DNA of 55,159 bases, from assembly GCF_017368815.1 (NCBI RefSeq), contig NZ_JAFNME010000013.1, positions 24,092 to 79,250 on the forward strand. Reading direction: 5' to 3'. The stretch comes from Comamonas denitrificans. GTDB lineage: Bacteria > Pseudomonadota > Gammaproteobacteria > Burkholderiales > Burkholderiaceae_C. The notes beneath the pieces are model-generated. The model searched no databases and was not told where the DNA came from. It saw only the letters and a list, made by a program, of their open reading frames with translations. Within the stretch, counting starts at the first letter, position 1. Every line of letters starts with the position of its first letter. A program made the position numbers and the translations under genes. Positions 1 through 9,000 of the stretch are shown piece by piece.

Positions 1-150
1 CAACGTAGGGCGTGCCCGCTACCGCATCGCGCGTGAAGATCACCAACTGCGGCCCGATGATGGCGCCCGCGAGACCGCCCACCATGACCCAGGAAATGGC
101 CTTGGCCTTAAGCGCGTCCTCGGCGGTGACGGCGGCTGCGAAGCAGTAGC
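1..150 (-). pseudogene. Truncated second copy of the MFS transporter gene
   Basis: This stretch matches 3522-3671, inside the intact MFS gene, at 148 of 150 positions. The differences are at 129 and 145. It corresponds to codons of about residues 119-169 of that protein. Similarity stops abruptly at 150, so the start of the gene is missing here; how far the copy runs to the left cannot be seen. A recombination or insertion breakpoint at 150/151 is inferred. Confidence 0.85.
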
Positions 151-170
151 CCACAGCAGGAAATCGAACT

Positions 171-278
171 ATGAAACGAATAACCCCTTTCCTTCTGGTC
201 GCAGTACTCGGGGGCACTGAAGCAGGCCAGCGTGTCTACTCATCGCGCATGAATTGCCTGACAACCTTTCAAATTTAG
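171..278 (+). CDS. 35-residue ORF with a signal-peptide-like start, possibly a gene remnant
   Basis: The reading frame starts MKRITPFLLVAVLGG, which looks like the N-terminal hydrophobic segment of an exported or membrane-anchored protein. It then ends early at a TAG. It begins 21 bases after the breakpoint that truncates the MFS copy, so it may be the 5' remnant of a gene cut off by the same rearrangement. No clear ribosome binding site is visible. No family can be assigned. Confidence 0.25.
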   Translation: MKRITPFLLVAVLGGTEAGQRVYSSRMNCLTTFQI

Positions 279-411
279 AGAAGATAAATTGAAGTTCTGA
301 CGGGAATTTCTCAGTAAAAGAATCCTATCTTTCTCGTCAACAGACTGAACGGCACCCCCTGAGTTTTTATGCATATATTCAAGATCGGCAAATTCTTTAA
401 TGATTCACCAC
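279..411. other. AT-rich non-coding stretch
   Basis: No convincing gene, repeat or RNA was seen here. Taken with the short remnant before it, this is the gap between the truncated MFS copy and the terminator of the reductase gene. Confidence 0.4.
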
Positions 412-445
412 AAAAAAGGCGGGAAGCCCATTGAGCGATCCCGCC
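412..445 (-). terminator. Rho-independent terminator of the reductase gene
   Basis: A 7-bp stem (GGCGGGA at 418-424 with TCCCGCC at 439-445) is followed, reading the minus strand, by six U residues (412-417). It lies 87 bases after the stop codon of the minus-strand reductase gene. Confidence 0.8.
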
Positions 446-531
446 ATAGCAAAAAACTCAAACATGCTCACATCAGGAAACTTTACCCTGAAACGATCCC
501 TTGAAATTTAAGCGCATAGTAATAATAAGAT

Positions 532-1986
532 TTAGCCATTAGCCGAATCTTCCAAAGTTGGCGCACTGCTTGCTACGTTTTTAAGCGACTCCGCCATAGT
601 GAAGTACGGAGACCACTGTTTTGCAAGTTGGTCAACCGTAAGTCCTGCGGAGATAATATAGGTTGCAGCTGCAATAACCTCTCCAGCAGATTCGCCTACC
701 ATATGAATACCCAGAATCCTTCCTGTCTCACGCTCGGATATCATCTTGATTATCCCTTTGTCGTGACGACTTACAATAGCACGTAGAACAAAGGAAACCG
801 GAATTTCACGAACATCATAGGCAATTTGGGCCGCCTCAGCCTGCATAGGAGTCATGCCGACAGCAGCCATCTCGGGCGACGTGAAAATGACGCGGGGCAA
901 GGCGGTGTAGTCTAGGGACCGAGGCTCGTTGCCCAGAGCATTGCTCGCGGCCACGGTCCCCTGCGCACTAGCGACATACACTAATTGAGCCATACCAGTG
1001 ACATCGCCCGCTGCCCAGATGCGAGGATTTGAGGTTCGCAGATGTTCGTCCACAATTATTTCGCCTCGATCGCCCCTGGACACATTGACAGCATCCAAGT
1101 TGAGTCCTTCAGTTGCCGGACGGCGCCCCGTCGCTATGAGAATCTTATGGGCGAAAATTTGCTGAGTACGTCCTTCGGCGACGACAGTTGCAAGCACCCC
1201 GCTCTCGTGTGGTACGACGTTTGTCAGATTGGCGCCAGTATGGAACATGATGCCCTCCGCTGACAGCGCCTGCTCCAGTGCCGCAGAAATCGCGGGATCC
1301 TCGAACGGTGCAATTCGAGGAGCTATCTCGACCACTTCAACCTTGCTGCCCAGTCGAGCGAACAATTGACCTTGCTCCAGACCGATCGCATTGCCGCCGA
1401 CGACCAGCATGGACTCAGGCACCTGCTCAAGGGACATGGCCGAGCCGGAAGTGAGAAAGTCCACCTCACTGAGGCCAGGAATGGAAGGAATGAATGGCGC
1501 TGCCCCACTGGCGATCAGTACCTGCTTGGCGTACACCAGGTTTGTGTTTCCGTCTGAGTCCGCGACGACGAGCGCTACGATATCTGGCTCATCTGACGCT
1601 ACAAAGGTCGCCTTGCCGCGAAATACCGCAATACCTGCATCCTTGGGTGCTTGTACATGGAAAGACTGCCGGAAGTGCCCGATCATTTGATCTTTATCTC
1701 TGACAAGCAAAGACAAGTCGACAGGCCCGGCCGAGGTCGCTATACCTGGGAACTTCCCATGCGCAGCAGACATGCGAGCAGAAGCCGCCGCAAGCAACGT
1801 CTTTGAAGGAACGCATCCTACATTGAGACAGGTCCCTCCTGCCAACCCCTGTTCGATCATGGCGACTGTTTTGTCGAGCCTACGTGCTTCGTTCGCTGCG
1901 GCTCTAGCCGCCGAACCGGAACCTATCGTGACTAGATCATAGATGACGGAGGGCTGTTGTGCGGAAGCCGCTGTTGTCGTGTTCAT
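532..1986 (-). CDS. Mercuric-reductase-like FAD/NAD(P) disulfide oxidoreductase without the C-terminal Cys pair
   Basis: This is a class I pyridine nucleotide-disulfide oxidoreductase of 484 residues. The order is an FAD-binding segment with IGSGSAA (about 21-27), the redox-active GGTCLNVGCVPSK with C53 and C58, an NAD(P)-binding segment VVGGNAIGLE, and a C-terminal dimerisation domain. The C-terminal stretch PYFTMAESLK has the tyrosine that MerA carries where lipoamide dehydrogenase has its catalytic histidine. MerA normally ends in a vicinal Cys-Cys pair that binds Hg(II); this protein ends in SANG and has no cysteine there. Mercury reduction is therefore doubtful, and another electrophile or metal may be the substrate. 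The start at 1986 was chosen over a longer frame because GAGG lies 8 bases upstream. It is divergent from a TetR-family regulator. Confidence 0.85.
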   Translation of the reverse strand: MNTTTAASAQQPSVIYDLVTIGSGSAARAAANEARRLDKTVAMIEQGLAGGTCLNVGCVPSKTLLAAASARMSAAHGKFPGIATSAGPVDLSLLVRDKDQMIGHFRQSFHVQAPKDAGIAVFRGKATFVASDEPDIVALVVADSDGNTNLVYAKQVLIASGAAPFIPSIPGLSEVDFLTSGSAMSLEQVPESMLVVGGNAIGLEQGQLFARLGSKVEVVEIAPRIAPFEDPAISAALEQALSAEGIMFHTGANLTNVVPHESGVLATVVAEGRTQQIFAHKILIATGRRPATEGLNLDAVNVSRGDRGEIIVDEHLRTSNPRIWAAGDVTGMAQLVYVASAQGTVAASNALGNEPRSLDYTALPRVIFTSPEMAAVGMTPMQAEAAQIAYDVREIPVSFVLRAIVSRHDKGIIKMISERETGRILGIHMVGESAGEVIAAATYIISAGLTVDQLAKQWSPYFTMAESLKNVASSAPTLEDSANG

Positions 1987-2017
1987 AAAAGAAGCCTCAA
2001 GGAAATTGCAAAGAAAG

Positions 2018-2059
2018 AGACAGATCGGTCTCCTTGAGGGATTGTAGACAACCCTGTCT
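2018..2059. promoter_or_regulatory. Two palindromes, candidate TetR-family operator
   Basis: Two imperfect palindromes share the same half-site: AGAC-N6-GTCT at 2018-2031 and AGACA-N4-TGTCT at 2046-2059. The second lies inside the spacer of the reductase promoter; the first lies downstream of the -10. This placement fits repression by the divergent TetR regulator. Binding is inferred. Confidence 0.55.
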
Positions 2060-2070
2060 CCTTGTGTCAA
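2041..2070 (-). promoter_or_regulatory. Sigma70-type promoter of the reductase gene
   Basis: On the minus strand there is a perfect -35 TTGACA (2065-2070), an 18-bp spacer and a -10 TACAAT (2041-2046), leaving a leader of about 50 bases before the ATG at 1986. A candidate operator overlaps the spacer. Confidence 0.75.
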
Positions 2071-2096
2071 CATGTCGCGTATGAATCCTCACAACG

Positions 2097-2681
2097 ATGA
2101 ATAACATCATGGACAAAAAAGAACAGTTAGTCGCAACTGCCTTTAACCTTTTTTATAAGTACGGCATTCATGCTGTTGGCATCAATCGGGTACTTGAAGA
2201 GTCCGGCATTGCCAAGAAAACGCTATATAACCATTTCTCCAGCAAGGAAGATCTAATTGCTGCGACCGTCGAATATTGTGATCAGCAGTATTTCTCTTGG
2301 CTCGATTTGCGTTTGCACGAAGCGACGCCAGGTAGGGACGCCTTGTATGCCATGCTTGATGCTTTTGACGATCTGTTTCAGGGTCTCGATCAATCCAAGC
2401 CACTTTTCTTGGGTTGTTATTTCATTAATGTCAGCGCCGAATTCAGCAATCCGGATCATGATATACATAAGCTTTGCGCCCGAAACAAAGAGGCTATGCT
2501 GCGATGGATCACACACCACACTTCACTTGTCATAACGTCCAGAGAATCGATAGTTCAAATCTCTGAAACAATTGCTATGTTGCTTGAAGGGGCGATTATT
2601 CAGGCTCACGTTCTTGGAGATCTGCACGCTGCTCGCAAAGCCAAAGCCGTGGTTAAACTGCTTCTTGATAAATCTAACTAA
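2097..2681 (+). CDS. TetR/AcrR-family transcriptional regulator
   Basis: The N-terminal helix-turn-helix is clear (GIHAVGINRVLEESGIAKKTLYNHF, about residues 23-47) and is followed by the usual all-helical ligand domain; 194 residues is typical of the family. It is transcribed away from the reductase gene, with 110 bases between the two starts, so the local target is probably the reductase promoter. A second ATG at 2109 is an equally good start because no strong ribosome binding site marks either one. The ligand domain gives no hint of the inducer. The stop codon falls in a CTAA tetranucleotide repeat. Confidence 0.85.
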   Translation: MNNIMDKKEQLVATAFNLFYKYGIHAVGINRVLEESGIAKKTLYNHFSSKEDLIAATVEYCDQQYFSWLDLRLHEATPGRDALYAMLDAFDDLFQGLDQSKPLFLGCYFINVSAEFSNPDHDIHKLCARNKEAMLRWITHHTSLVITSRESIVQISETIAMLLEGAIIQAHVLGDLHAARKAKAVVKLLLDKSN

Positions 2682-2697
2682 CTAACTAACTAACTAA
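2674..2697. repeat. (CTAA)6 tetranucleotide repeat over the TetR stop codon
   Basis: Six exact CTAA units run through the stop codon of the TetR gene and put a TAA stop in each of the following frames. A change in unit number would not extend the protein much. No function is apparent. Confidence 0.8.
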
Positions 2698-2844
2698 ATT
2701 CATCTGTCCATACAACTCTTTGACCATCAATAAAGGTGGAACGGCAAAGTAGCTTTCCGAAGTTTCAGCAGTGGAGACAAGTCGTGTAGTGCCGGAACGG
2801 GCCACTTATCGGCTTCCAGTCCTCGATCAATGCCCCAAGTCAAG

Positions 2845-4026
2845 TCAGTTGCAACCGTACCGCCCCTGCCACAGCAGCGGCACCAAGATCAGCGCCAAGG
2901 CCGGGAAGATCATCCAGTTGACCGCTTGCCAGCCCGAGCTGTGCAGGATCGACCCCGCGAGGAACGACACGGCCGCCGTGGCGGCGAAGACGAAGAAGTC
3001 GTTCATGCCCTGCGCCTTGCCCCGCTCGGCCGGGGTGTGGCAGTCGGTGACCATCGCCGTGGCGCCGATGAAACTCAAATTCCAGCCGATGCCCAACAGC
3101 GCCAGCGAGCCCCAGAAGTGGGACAGGCCGAGCCCGCCCAGGGCCACCACCCCGGAGGCGGCGAGCAGCACCATGCCGACGGCGGTCACGCGCTCCTTGC
3201 CGTAGCGCACCATCAGTCGCCCGGTGAAGAAGCTCGGCCCGAACATCGCCAGCAGGTGCCACTGTATTCCTAGGGCGGCGTTGTCCACCGAATGCCCGTG
3301 GTTGACCATCGCCACCGGCGCGGCCGTCATCACGAACGCCATCACCCCATAGGACACCACGCCCGCAGCCACGGCCAGCAGATAGCGCGGCATCGCCAAG
3401 AGCTGCAGCACCGTCCGACCGCTATCGGCGACTGCTTCGGCCTGGGTCTGGCTCGGCGTGCGCAGCATCAGCAGGATCGGCAAGGCGATCAGCGGCAGCA
3501 GCGCCTGGCTGAGGAAGCTGCCAACGTAGGGCGTGCCCGCTACCGCATCGCGCGTGAAGATCACCAACTGCGGCCCGATGATGGCGCCCGCGAGACCGCC
3601 CACCATGACCCAGGAAATGGCCTTGGCCTTAAGCGCGTCCTCGGCGGTGTCGGCGGCTGCGAAGCGGTAGCTCTGCACATACGCGCCGTAGAAGCCCGCC
3701 AGGAAGGTGCCGGCGCAGAAGATCCAGAACGAGGCCAGCATGATGCCCAACGCGGCGATCAGGCCCGAGGCCACGCCGAAGCCGACCCCCACCACGTATC
3801 CGTTGCGGCGGCCATGGTGCCGCATGATGAAGGCGGCAGGCAAGGTGCCGATGGCAAGACCCAGGCCGAACAGACTCACGGGCAAGGTGATCCAGGCCGA
3901 ATTCTTGGCAAGCTGCTGGCCGACCAGCCCACCCAGCGACATCACGATGGGCGCGCTGGCGCCGCCGAGCGCCTGCGCGGCGGTGAGAACGCCGATGTTT
4001 CGGCGCGTGATGCTCTGGTCGGTCAT
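2845..4026 (-). CDS. MFS-type exporter
   Basis: The 393-residue protein has about twelve hydrophobic segments and the MFS loop 2-3 motif region (MRHHGRRNGY, about 68-77), which is common to small-molecule/proton antiporters. No metal-binding His or Cys cluster is present, so the substrate is unknown. The gene converges with the TetR gene. Its promoter region carries a perfect SmtB-type palindrome 46 bases before the start, which suggests induction by a metal such as zinc or cadmium. A fragment of an almost identical gene lies at the left window edge. The MerR gene upstream has the same direction, but 79 bases with the operator separate them. The start has AAGAAAGA just upstream. Confidence 0.8.
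   Translation of the reverse strand: MTDQSITRRNIGVLTAAQALGGASAPIVMSLGGLVGQQLAKNSAWITLPVSLFGLGLAIGTLPAAFIMRHHGRRNGYVVGVGFGVASGLIAALGIMLASFWIFCAGTFLAGFYGAYVQSYRFAAADTAEDALKAKAISWVMVGGLAGAIIGPQLVIFTRDAVAGTPYVGSFLSQALLPLIALPILLMLRTPSQTQAEAVADSGRTVLQLLAMPRYLLAVAAGVVSYGVMAFVMTAAPVAMVNHGHSVDNAALGIQWHLLAMFGPSFFTGRLMVRYGKERVTAVGMVLLAASGVVALGGLGLSHFWGSLALLGIGWNLSFIGATAMVTDCHTPAERGKAQGMNDFFVFAATAAVSFLAGSILHSSGWQAVNWMIFPALALILVPLLWQGRYGCN
3522..3671. repeat. Direct repeat partner of the left-edge fragment (150 bp)
   Basis: This part of the intact MFS gene is repeated in the same orientation at 1-150 with two mismatches. The repeat may be longer, since the first copy is cut by the window edge. Confidence 0.95.
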
Positions 4027-4071
4027 GGGCGTCTTTCTTATTCGTTTGTCTGGCCGGAAATATTACACGCA

Positions 4072-4085
4072 TGAATATATATTCA
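4072..4085. promoter_or_regulatory. SmtB/ArsR-type operator before the MFS gene
   Basis: TGAATATATATTCA is a perfect 14-bp palindrome of the form TGAA-N6-TTCA, the core of operators bound by SmtB, ZiaR and CzrA. It lies 46 bases before the MFS start. Two SmtB-type repressors are encoded at 14341-14718 and 26060-26416. Confidence 0.7.
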
Positions 4086-4105
4086 GTTATATGGACATGC
4101 GATGC

Positions 4106-4492
4106 TCACGAACCATCGCGAGCCGGTCCATCCTCGGAAGCCCCGGCGGAAGCAGCACCGTGCAGGGCCAATGCGAGCAGGTGCTCTTTCACCTGGATCA
4201 GTTGCTCCATGCGTTCCTCAACACAGGCGAGATGGCCTTGGACAGCCTGCCTTAGCAGCTCAGGTTCCAGGAACCCCTCATGTGCCCAACCCAGTAGGCG
4301 GCGCACGTCATCCAGGCCGATTCCCGAGGCACGGTAGTTGCGAATCAGGTGAAGCCGTTCGACATGGGCCGGGCCATAGCGCCGATAGTTGTTGCGTGAC
4401 CGCTCCGGGGCTTGCAACAGGCCCTCCCGCTCGTAGAACCGAATGTTCTCCGGGGGGGTGCCCGTCAAGCGCGCAAGTTCACCGATCCTCAT
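4106..4492 (-). CDS. MerR-family regulator, probably of the RND operon
   Basis: The 128-residue protein begins MRIGELARLTGTPPENIRFYEREGLL, the MerR winged-helix start, followed by the long dimerisation helix. It resembles the CadR/PbrR branch in layout. It contains only one cysteine (in GHLACVEERM) and lacks the C-terminal Cys pair used by CadR, PbrR and ZntR. It may sense something other than Cd, Pb or Zn, or use unusual ligands. It is the last gene of the RND operon direction (adaptor, pump, outer-membrane channel, merR). The RND operon promoter has the 19-bp spacer typical of MerR targets, so autoregulated activation is inferred. The start at 4492 has GGAG nine bases upstream; the longer frame is not supported. 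Confidence 0.85.
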   Translation of the reverse strand: MRIGELARLTGTPPENIRFYEREGLLQAPERSRNNYRRYGPAHVERLHLIRNYRASGIGLDDVRRLLGWAHEGFLEPELLRQAVQGHLACVEERMEQLIQVKEHLLALALHGAASAGASEDGPARDGS

Positions 4493-4503
4493 CCGGTTCT
4501 CCG

Positions 4504-4535
4504 TGCGCAACGATGGGGAACGCCGCCGTTGCGCA
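4504..4535 (-). other. Intergenic hairpin between oprM-like gene and merR
   Basis: Nine-bp arms (TGCGCAACG at 4504-4512 and CGTTGCGCA at 4527-4535) enclose a 14-base loop. There is no U-run on either side, so it may be an mRNA processing or stability hairpin within the operon rather than a terminator. Confidence 0.5.
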
Positions 4536-4541
4536 TAGCCC

Positions 4542-6047
4542 TTATCCCGGCGACCGGGCGGATGGTTGCCCGGTGGCGCCCGATTGCACCGTGTGCTCAG
4601 TCCAGCCGCCACCCAGCGCCTTGTAGAGGTGGATGAGGTTGTTCAGCCGCGTCAGGCGCGTGCGCACCAGGGTCTGCTGCGCACCGTACTGTGTGCGTTG
4701 CGCATCGAGCAAGGTGAGGTTGTCGTCCACGCCTTCCTGGAAGCGTTGCTCGGCTAGTTGGTAGGCTTTCTGGCTAGCCGCTACCAGGAGCTGCTCCGAG
4801 CGGATCTGCTCATCAAGCGTGCGCTTGCCCGCCAAGCCGTCAGCCACCTCAGCAAAGGCCGCCTGGATAGACTTCTCGTAGTTGGCGATTTCGATCCTCT
4901 TTTGTACCTGTGCCACGTCCAGATTGGCTCGCAACGCGCCGCCGCGGAAGATGGGCAGCGTGATCTGCGGCAGGAAGCTCCAGGCCCGCGAGCCCGAATC
5001 GAACAGGCCGTCCAGCGAAGCGCTGGCCGTGCCCGCCGAGCCCGTGAGGCTAATCGTCGGGAAGAACGCGGCCCGCGCCGCGCCGATGTTGGCGTTGGCG
5101 CCGATCAGCATCTGCTCGGCGGCGCGGATGTCCGGCCGACGCGCGAGCAGTTCGGACGGCAGGCCGCTCGGCAGGTCGGTCGGCACGATGTCGTCCGGCA
5201 GCGCCACGGCCTCGTCAAGCTGCCGGGACAGCTCCGGCGTCAGCGGCTGGCCCAGCAGCAGCACCAGCGCGTTGCGGTCCTTGGCCGCCTGCCGCGTGTA
5301 GGCGGCGCGGTTGGCCTCGGCGGTGCGCAGCGCGATCTCCGCGCGGCGCAGGTCGAGCTGCGTGGAATTTCCCGCTTCCACCAGTTGGGTGGTCAGGTCA
5401 TAGGAGCGCTTCTGTGTGGCGAGGGTGTCGCTCGTCAGGCGCAGCAGTTCCTGGTCGGCGCGCAGCGTGAGGTAGGCGCTGGCCACCTCGGACACCAGGC
5501 TCATCTGCGTGGCGATGCGGGTCTCGTCGAGGGCCAGGTAGGACGCCAGCGCCCGGTCGTTGAGGCTGCGGATGCGGCCCCACAGGTCCAGCTCCCAGGC
5601 GGCCGTCACCCCGGCCACGTCGTAGCGCCGGAGCACGTCGCTTTGCCCCGTGGTACTGAGGTCGGCCGGTACGCGCTCTGACGCGCCGCGGGCGGAAACG
5701 CCCAGGTTCGGCAGCATCTCGGCACGCTGGATACGGTACAGCGCCTGAGCCGCCTCCACGTTGAGCGCGGCTTTGTGCATGTCGCGGTTGTTCTCCAGCG
5801 AAATGCCGATCAACTGCTGCAGCAGCGGGTCGCGGAAGAAGTCCCGCCAACCGATCTCGGCCGTGATCGCGTCGTCGGGCGTCGCGGCCGCCAGTTCCAC
5901 ATAGGCCGCGCCCGAGGGATAGGCCGTGTCGATCGGCGCTGCGGGCCGGTCATACTTCGGTGCCATGGAGCAGCCAGCCAGCGCCGCCGCGAGGGCGAGC
6001 GGCGCCAGCGTCCTGGCGGGTCGTGTGAATGCGAAAGATGTTTTCAT
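4542..6047 (-). CDS. Outer-membrane channel of an RND pump (OprM/NodT family)
   Basis: The 501-residue protein has a lipoprotein signal with lipobox LAGC (Cys at about 25) followed by two repeated outer-membrane efflux (OEP) domains, the trimeric channel fold of OprM/CusC. It would form the exit duct for the pump encoded just upstream, 20 bases away. A ribosome binding site (GAGGA) lies 8 bases before the chosen ATG at 6047; the 700-residue open frame that extends upstream overlaps the pump gene and is not used. It belongs to the same operon as the adaptor, pump and MerR genes. Confidence 0.9.
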   Translation of the reverse strand: MKTSFAFTRPARTLAPLALAAALAGCSMAPKYDRPAAPIDTAYPSGAAYVELAAATPDDAITAEIGWRDFFRDPLLQQLIGISLENNRDMHKAALNVEAAQALYRIQRAEMLPNLGVSARGASERVPADLSTTGQSDVLRRYDVAGVTAAWELDLWGRIRSLNDRALASYLALDETRIATQMSLVSEVASAYLTLRADQELLRLTSDTLATQKRSYDLTTQLVEAGNSTQLDLRRAEIALRTAEANRAAYTRQAAKDRNALVLLLGQPLTPELSRQLDEAVALPDDIVPTDLPSGLPSELLARRPDIRAAEQMLIGANANIGAARAAFFPTISLTGSAGTASASLDGLFDSGSRAWSFLPQITLPIFRGGALRANLDVAQVQKRIEIANYEKSIQAAFAEVADGLAGKRTLDEQIRSEQLLVAASQKAYQLAEQRFQEGVDDNLTLLDAQRTQYGAQQTLVRTRLTRLNNLIHLYKALGGGWTEHTVQSGATGQPSARSPG

Positions 6048-6067
6048 GTCGTATGTCCTCCTGGCCG

Positions 6068-9000
6068 TCATGCGTGCTGGTCGGTCATGCCGCCACGGGC
6101 ATGGCGCGCTTCGCGGCGCAGCGCCAGCTTGCGCACCACAACGTAGAACACCGGCGTCAGCACCAGGCCGAATACCGTCACGCCCAGCATGCCGGCGAAC
6201 ACCGCGATGCCCATGGCGTGGCGCATCTCGGCGCCCGCACCGCTGGCCAGCACCAGCGGCACCACGCCAGCGATGAAGGCGAACGACGTCATCAAGATCG
6301 GGCGCAGCCGCAAGCGCGCGGCTTCGAGCACGGCTGCCAGCGGATCGGCCCCTTCGCTTTCCTTCGCGCGGGCGAACTCCACGATCAGGATCGCGTTCTT
6401 GGCAGCCAGGCCGACCAGCACCACGAAACCGATCTGCGTGAAGATGTTGTTGTCGCCCCCAGAGAGCCAGACGCCGGCGATCGCCGAGAGCAGCGCCATG
6501 GGTGCAATCAGCAGCACAGCGAACGGCAGCGACCAACTGTTGTACTGGGCCGCCAGGAACAGGAAGGCGAGCAGCACCGCCAGCGCGAAGATGTAGATCG
6601 CCGTGTTGCCAACCCGTTTTTCCTGGAAAGTCAGGTCCGTCCATTCGTAGGTCATACCGTCCGGCAGCGATTCGCTCACGATCTTCTCAATCGCGGCGGT
6701 GGCCTGGCCGGACGAGTAGCCCGGCGCTGGCCCGCCGCTGATGTCGGCCGAGGGAAAGCCGTTGTAATGCATCACCCGGTCGGGGCCGGAACTGCGCTCG
6801 ATGGTCGCGATCGCGCTCAGCGGGATCATGTCGCCCGCTGCATTGCGCACCTTGAGCATGCCTATGTCCTCAGCCTGCATGCGGAACTGCGCATCGGCCT
6901 GGGCCATGACCCGGTAGGTGCGACCGAAGCGGTTGAAGTCGTTGACGTAGAGCGAGCCAAGGTTGACCTGCAGGGTGTCGAACACCTCGGTCAGCGATAC
7001 GCCCTGCGACTTGGCCTTCACCCGGTCGATGTCCACCTGCAACTGCGGCGCATTGGTCTGGAAGCTGGCGAGCATGTTCGCCAGCTCGGGCGCCTGCATG
7101 GCCTTGCCCATGATCTGGCCCTGTGCCTGCGCAAGCGCCTCGGGACCCAGGCCCGCCCGGTCCTCGATCTGCAGCTTGAAGCCGCCCATCGAACCCAGGC
7201 CCGGCACCGGCGGCGGCGGGAAGATGCCAACGAAGCCGTCCGGGATCTGGCTGAACTTGCCCATGAGCTTGCCCTGGATGGCGAAGGCCGACAGCGACGG
7301 GTCCTTGCGCTCATCGAAGGGCTTGAGCATGGCGAACATCAGCGCGGTGTTCGGCTGGTTCACCGGTCCATTGACCGACAGGCCCGGGAAGGCCACCACG
7401 CTCTCGACGCCCGGCTCAGCCAGTGCGATCTTGGTCATCTCCTTGACGACCGCCTCGGTGCGATCCAGCGAGGCGCCGGTCGGAAGCTGGGCGATGCCCA
7501 CGAGATAGTACTTGTCCTGGGCCGGCACGAAGCCCGCAGGCACCTTGTGGAAGCCCAGCCAGGTCAGGCCCAGGAAGCCGACGTAGAGCAGCAGCACGAT
7601 GGCGCTGCCGCGCACCGCGCGGCGCACGCCCCCGACGTAGGAATTCGAGGCGCGATCGAAGAAGCGGTTGAAGCGGCGGAAGAAGCCGCCGAACACGCCG
7701 TCGATGATGCGCGTGAGACGATCGGGCTTGGCCGCGCCGTGGTGCGGCTTGAGCAGGATGGCGGCCAGCGCTGGCGACAGCGTAAGCGAGTTGATCGCCG
7801 ACAGGATGGTCGAGAACGCGATGGTCAGCGCGAACTGGCGATAGAACTCGCCCTGCAGCCCCGACAGGAACGCCGAGGGGATGAAGACCGCTGCCAGCAC
7901 CGAGGTGATGGCCAGGATCGGGCCAGTCACTTCATCCATCGCCTTGCGCGCCGCATCCTTGGGCGATTCGCCCAGCGCCATGTGGCGCTCCACGTTCTCC
8001 ACCACCACGATGGCGTCATCCACCACGATGCCGATGGAGAGCACGAGGCCAAACAGCGACAGCGTGTTCAGCGAGAAGCCGAACATGTGCATCACCGCGA
8101 ACGTGCCGACCAGCGAGACCGGCACGGCGATCAGTGGAATGATCGACGCGCGCCAAGATTGCAGGAACAGCACCACCACGATCACCACCAGGAGGATGGC
8201 CTCCAGCAGCGTGACGGCGACGGACTGGAGCGAGGCGCGCACGAAGACTGTGGGGTCGTAGGCGATCTTGTACTCGATGCCTTCGGGGAACTTGGCCTGC
8301 AGCCGCTCCATCGTCGCGCGCACCGCGCTGGACGTGTCCAGGGCATTGGAGCCGGGCGTCATCAGGATTTGCAGGCCGACCGCGTTCTCGCCGTCGAGCT
8401 GGCCGCGCATGGTGTAGTTGTCCGAGCCCAGTTCCAGGCGTGCGACGTCGCGCAGGCGGGTCACCTGGCCGTTGGCGCCGGCCTTGATCACGATGTCGCC
8501 GAACTGCTCTTCGGTGGTCAGGCGCCCCAGCGCATTGACGCTGACCTGGAAGGCGGCCGACGCATTCGGCTGCTGGCCGATCGAGCCGGCTGCGACCTGC
8601 ACGTTCTGCTCGCGGATGGCGGCGACCACATCGCTGGCGGTCATGCCCCGCGATGCGACCTTCTCGGGGTCGAGCCAGACGCGCATTGCGTACTCGCCTT
8701 CACCGCCGATGATCACGTTGGCGATGCCCGGCAGGCGCGCCAGTTCGTCGCGCACGTTGAGCATCGCGTAGTTGGACACGTACAGCGGGTCGTAGCGGTC
8801 CCCCGGCGAGAGCATATGCACCACCATGAGAATATCGGGCGCGGTCTTGTCGGTGACCACGCCGATGCGCTGGACCTCGGGCGGCAACCGGGGCAGCGCG
8901 CGTGAGACGCGGTTCTGCACCTGGATCTGCGCGACGTCGGGGTCGATGTGCTGCTCGAACGAGATGGTCAGCACCATCCGCCCGTCCGTGGACATCTGGG

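Noticed and set aside
2674-2697. (CTAA)6 as a phase-variable switch
   Set aside because: It lies at the very end of the TetR gene and all frames stop inside it, so length change would not alter the protein usefully.
4542-6644. 700-residue version of the outer-membrane channel
   Set aside because: The extra N-terminal part overlaps the pump gene in another frame; the lipoprotein signal starts at 6047 with a ribosome binding site.
6029-8905. 958-codon plus-strand open frame opposite the RND pump gene
   Set aside because: High-GC shadow of the real pump gene; composition is Arg/His/Gln-rich with no domain, and it has no start signal.
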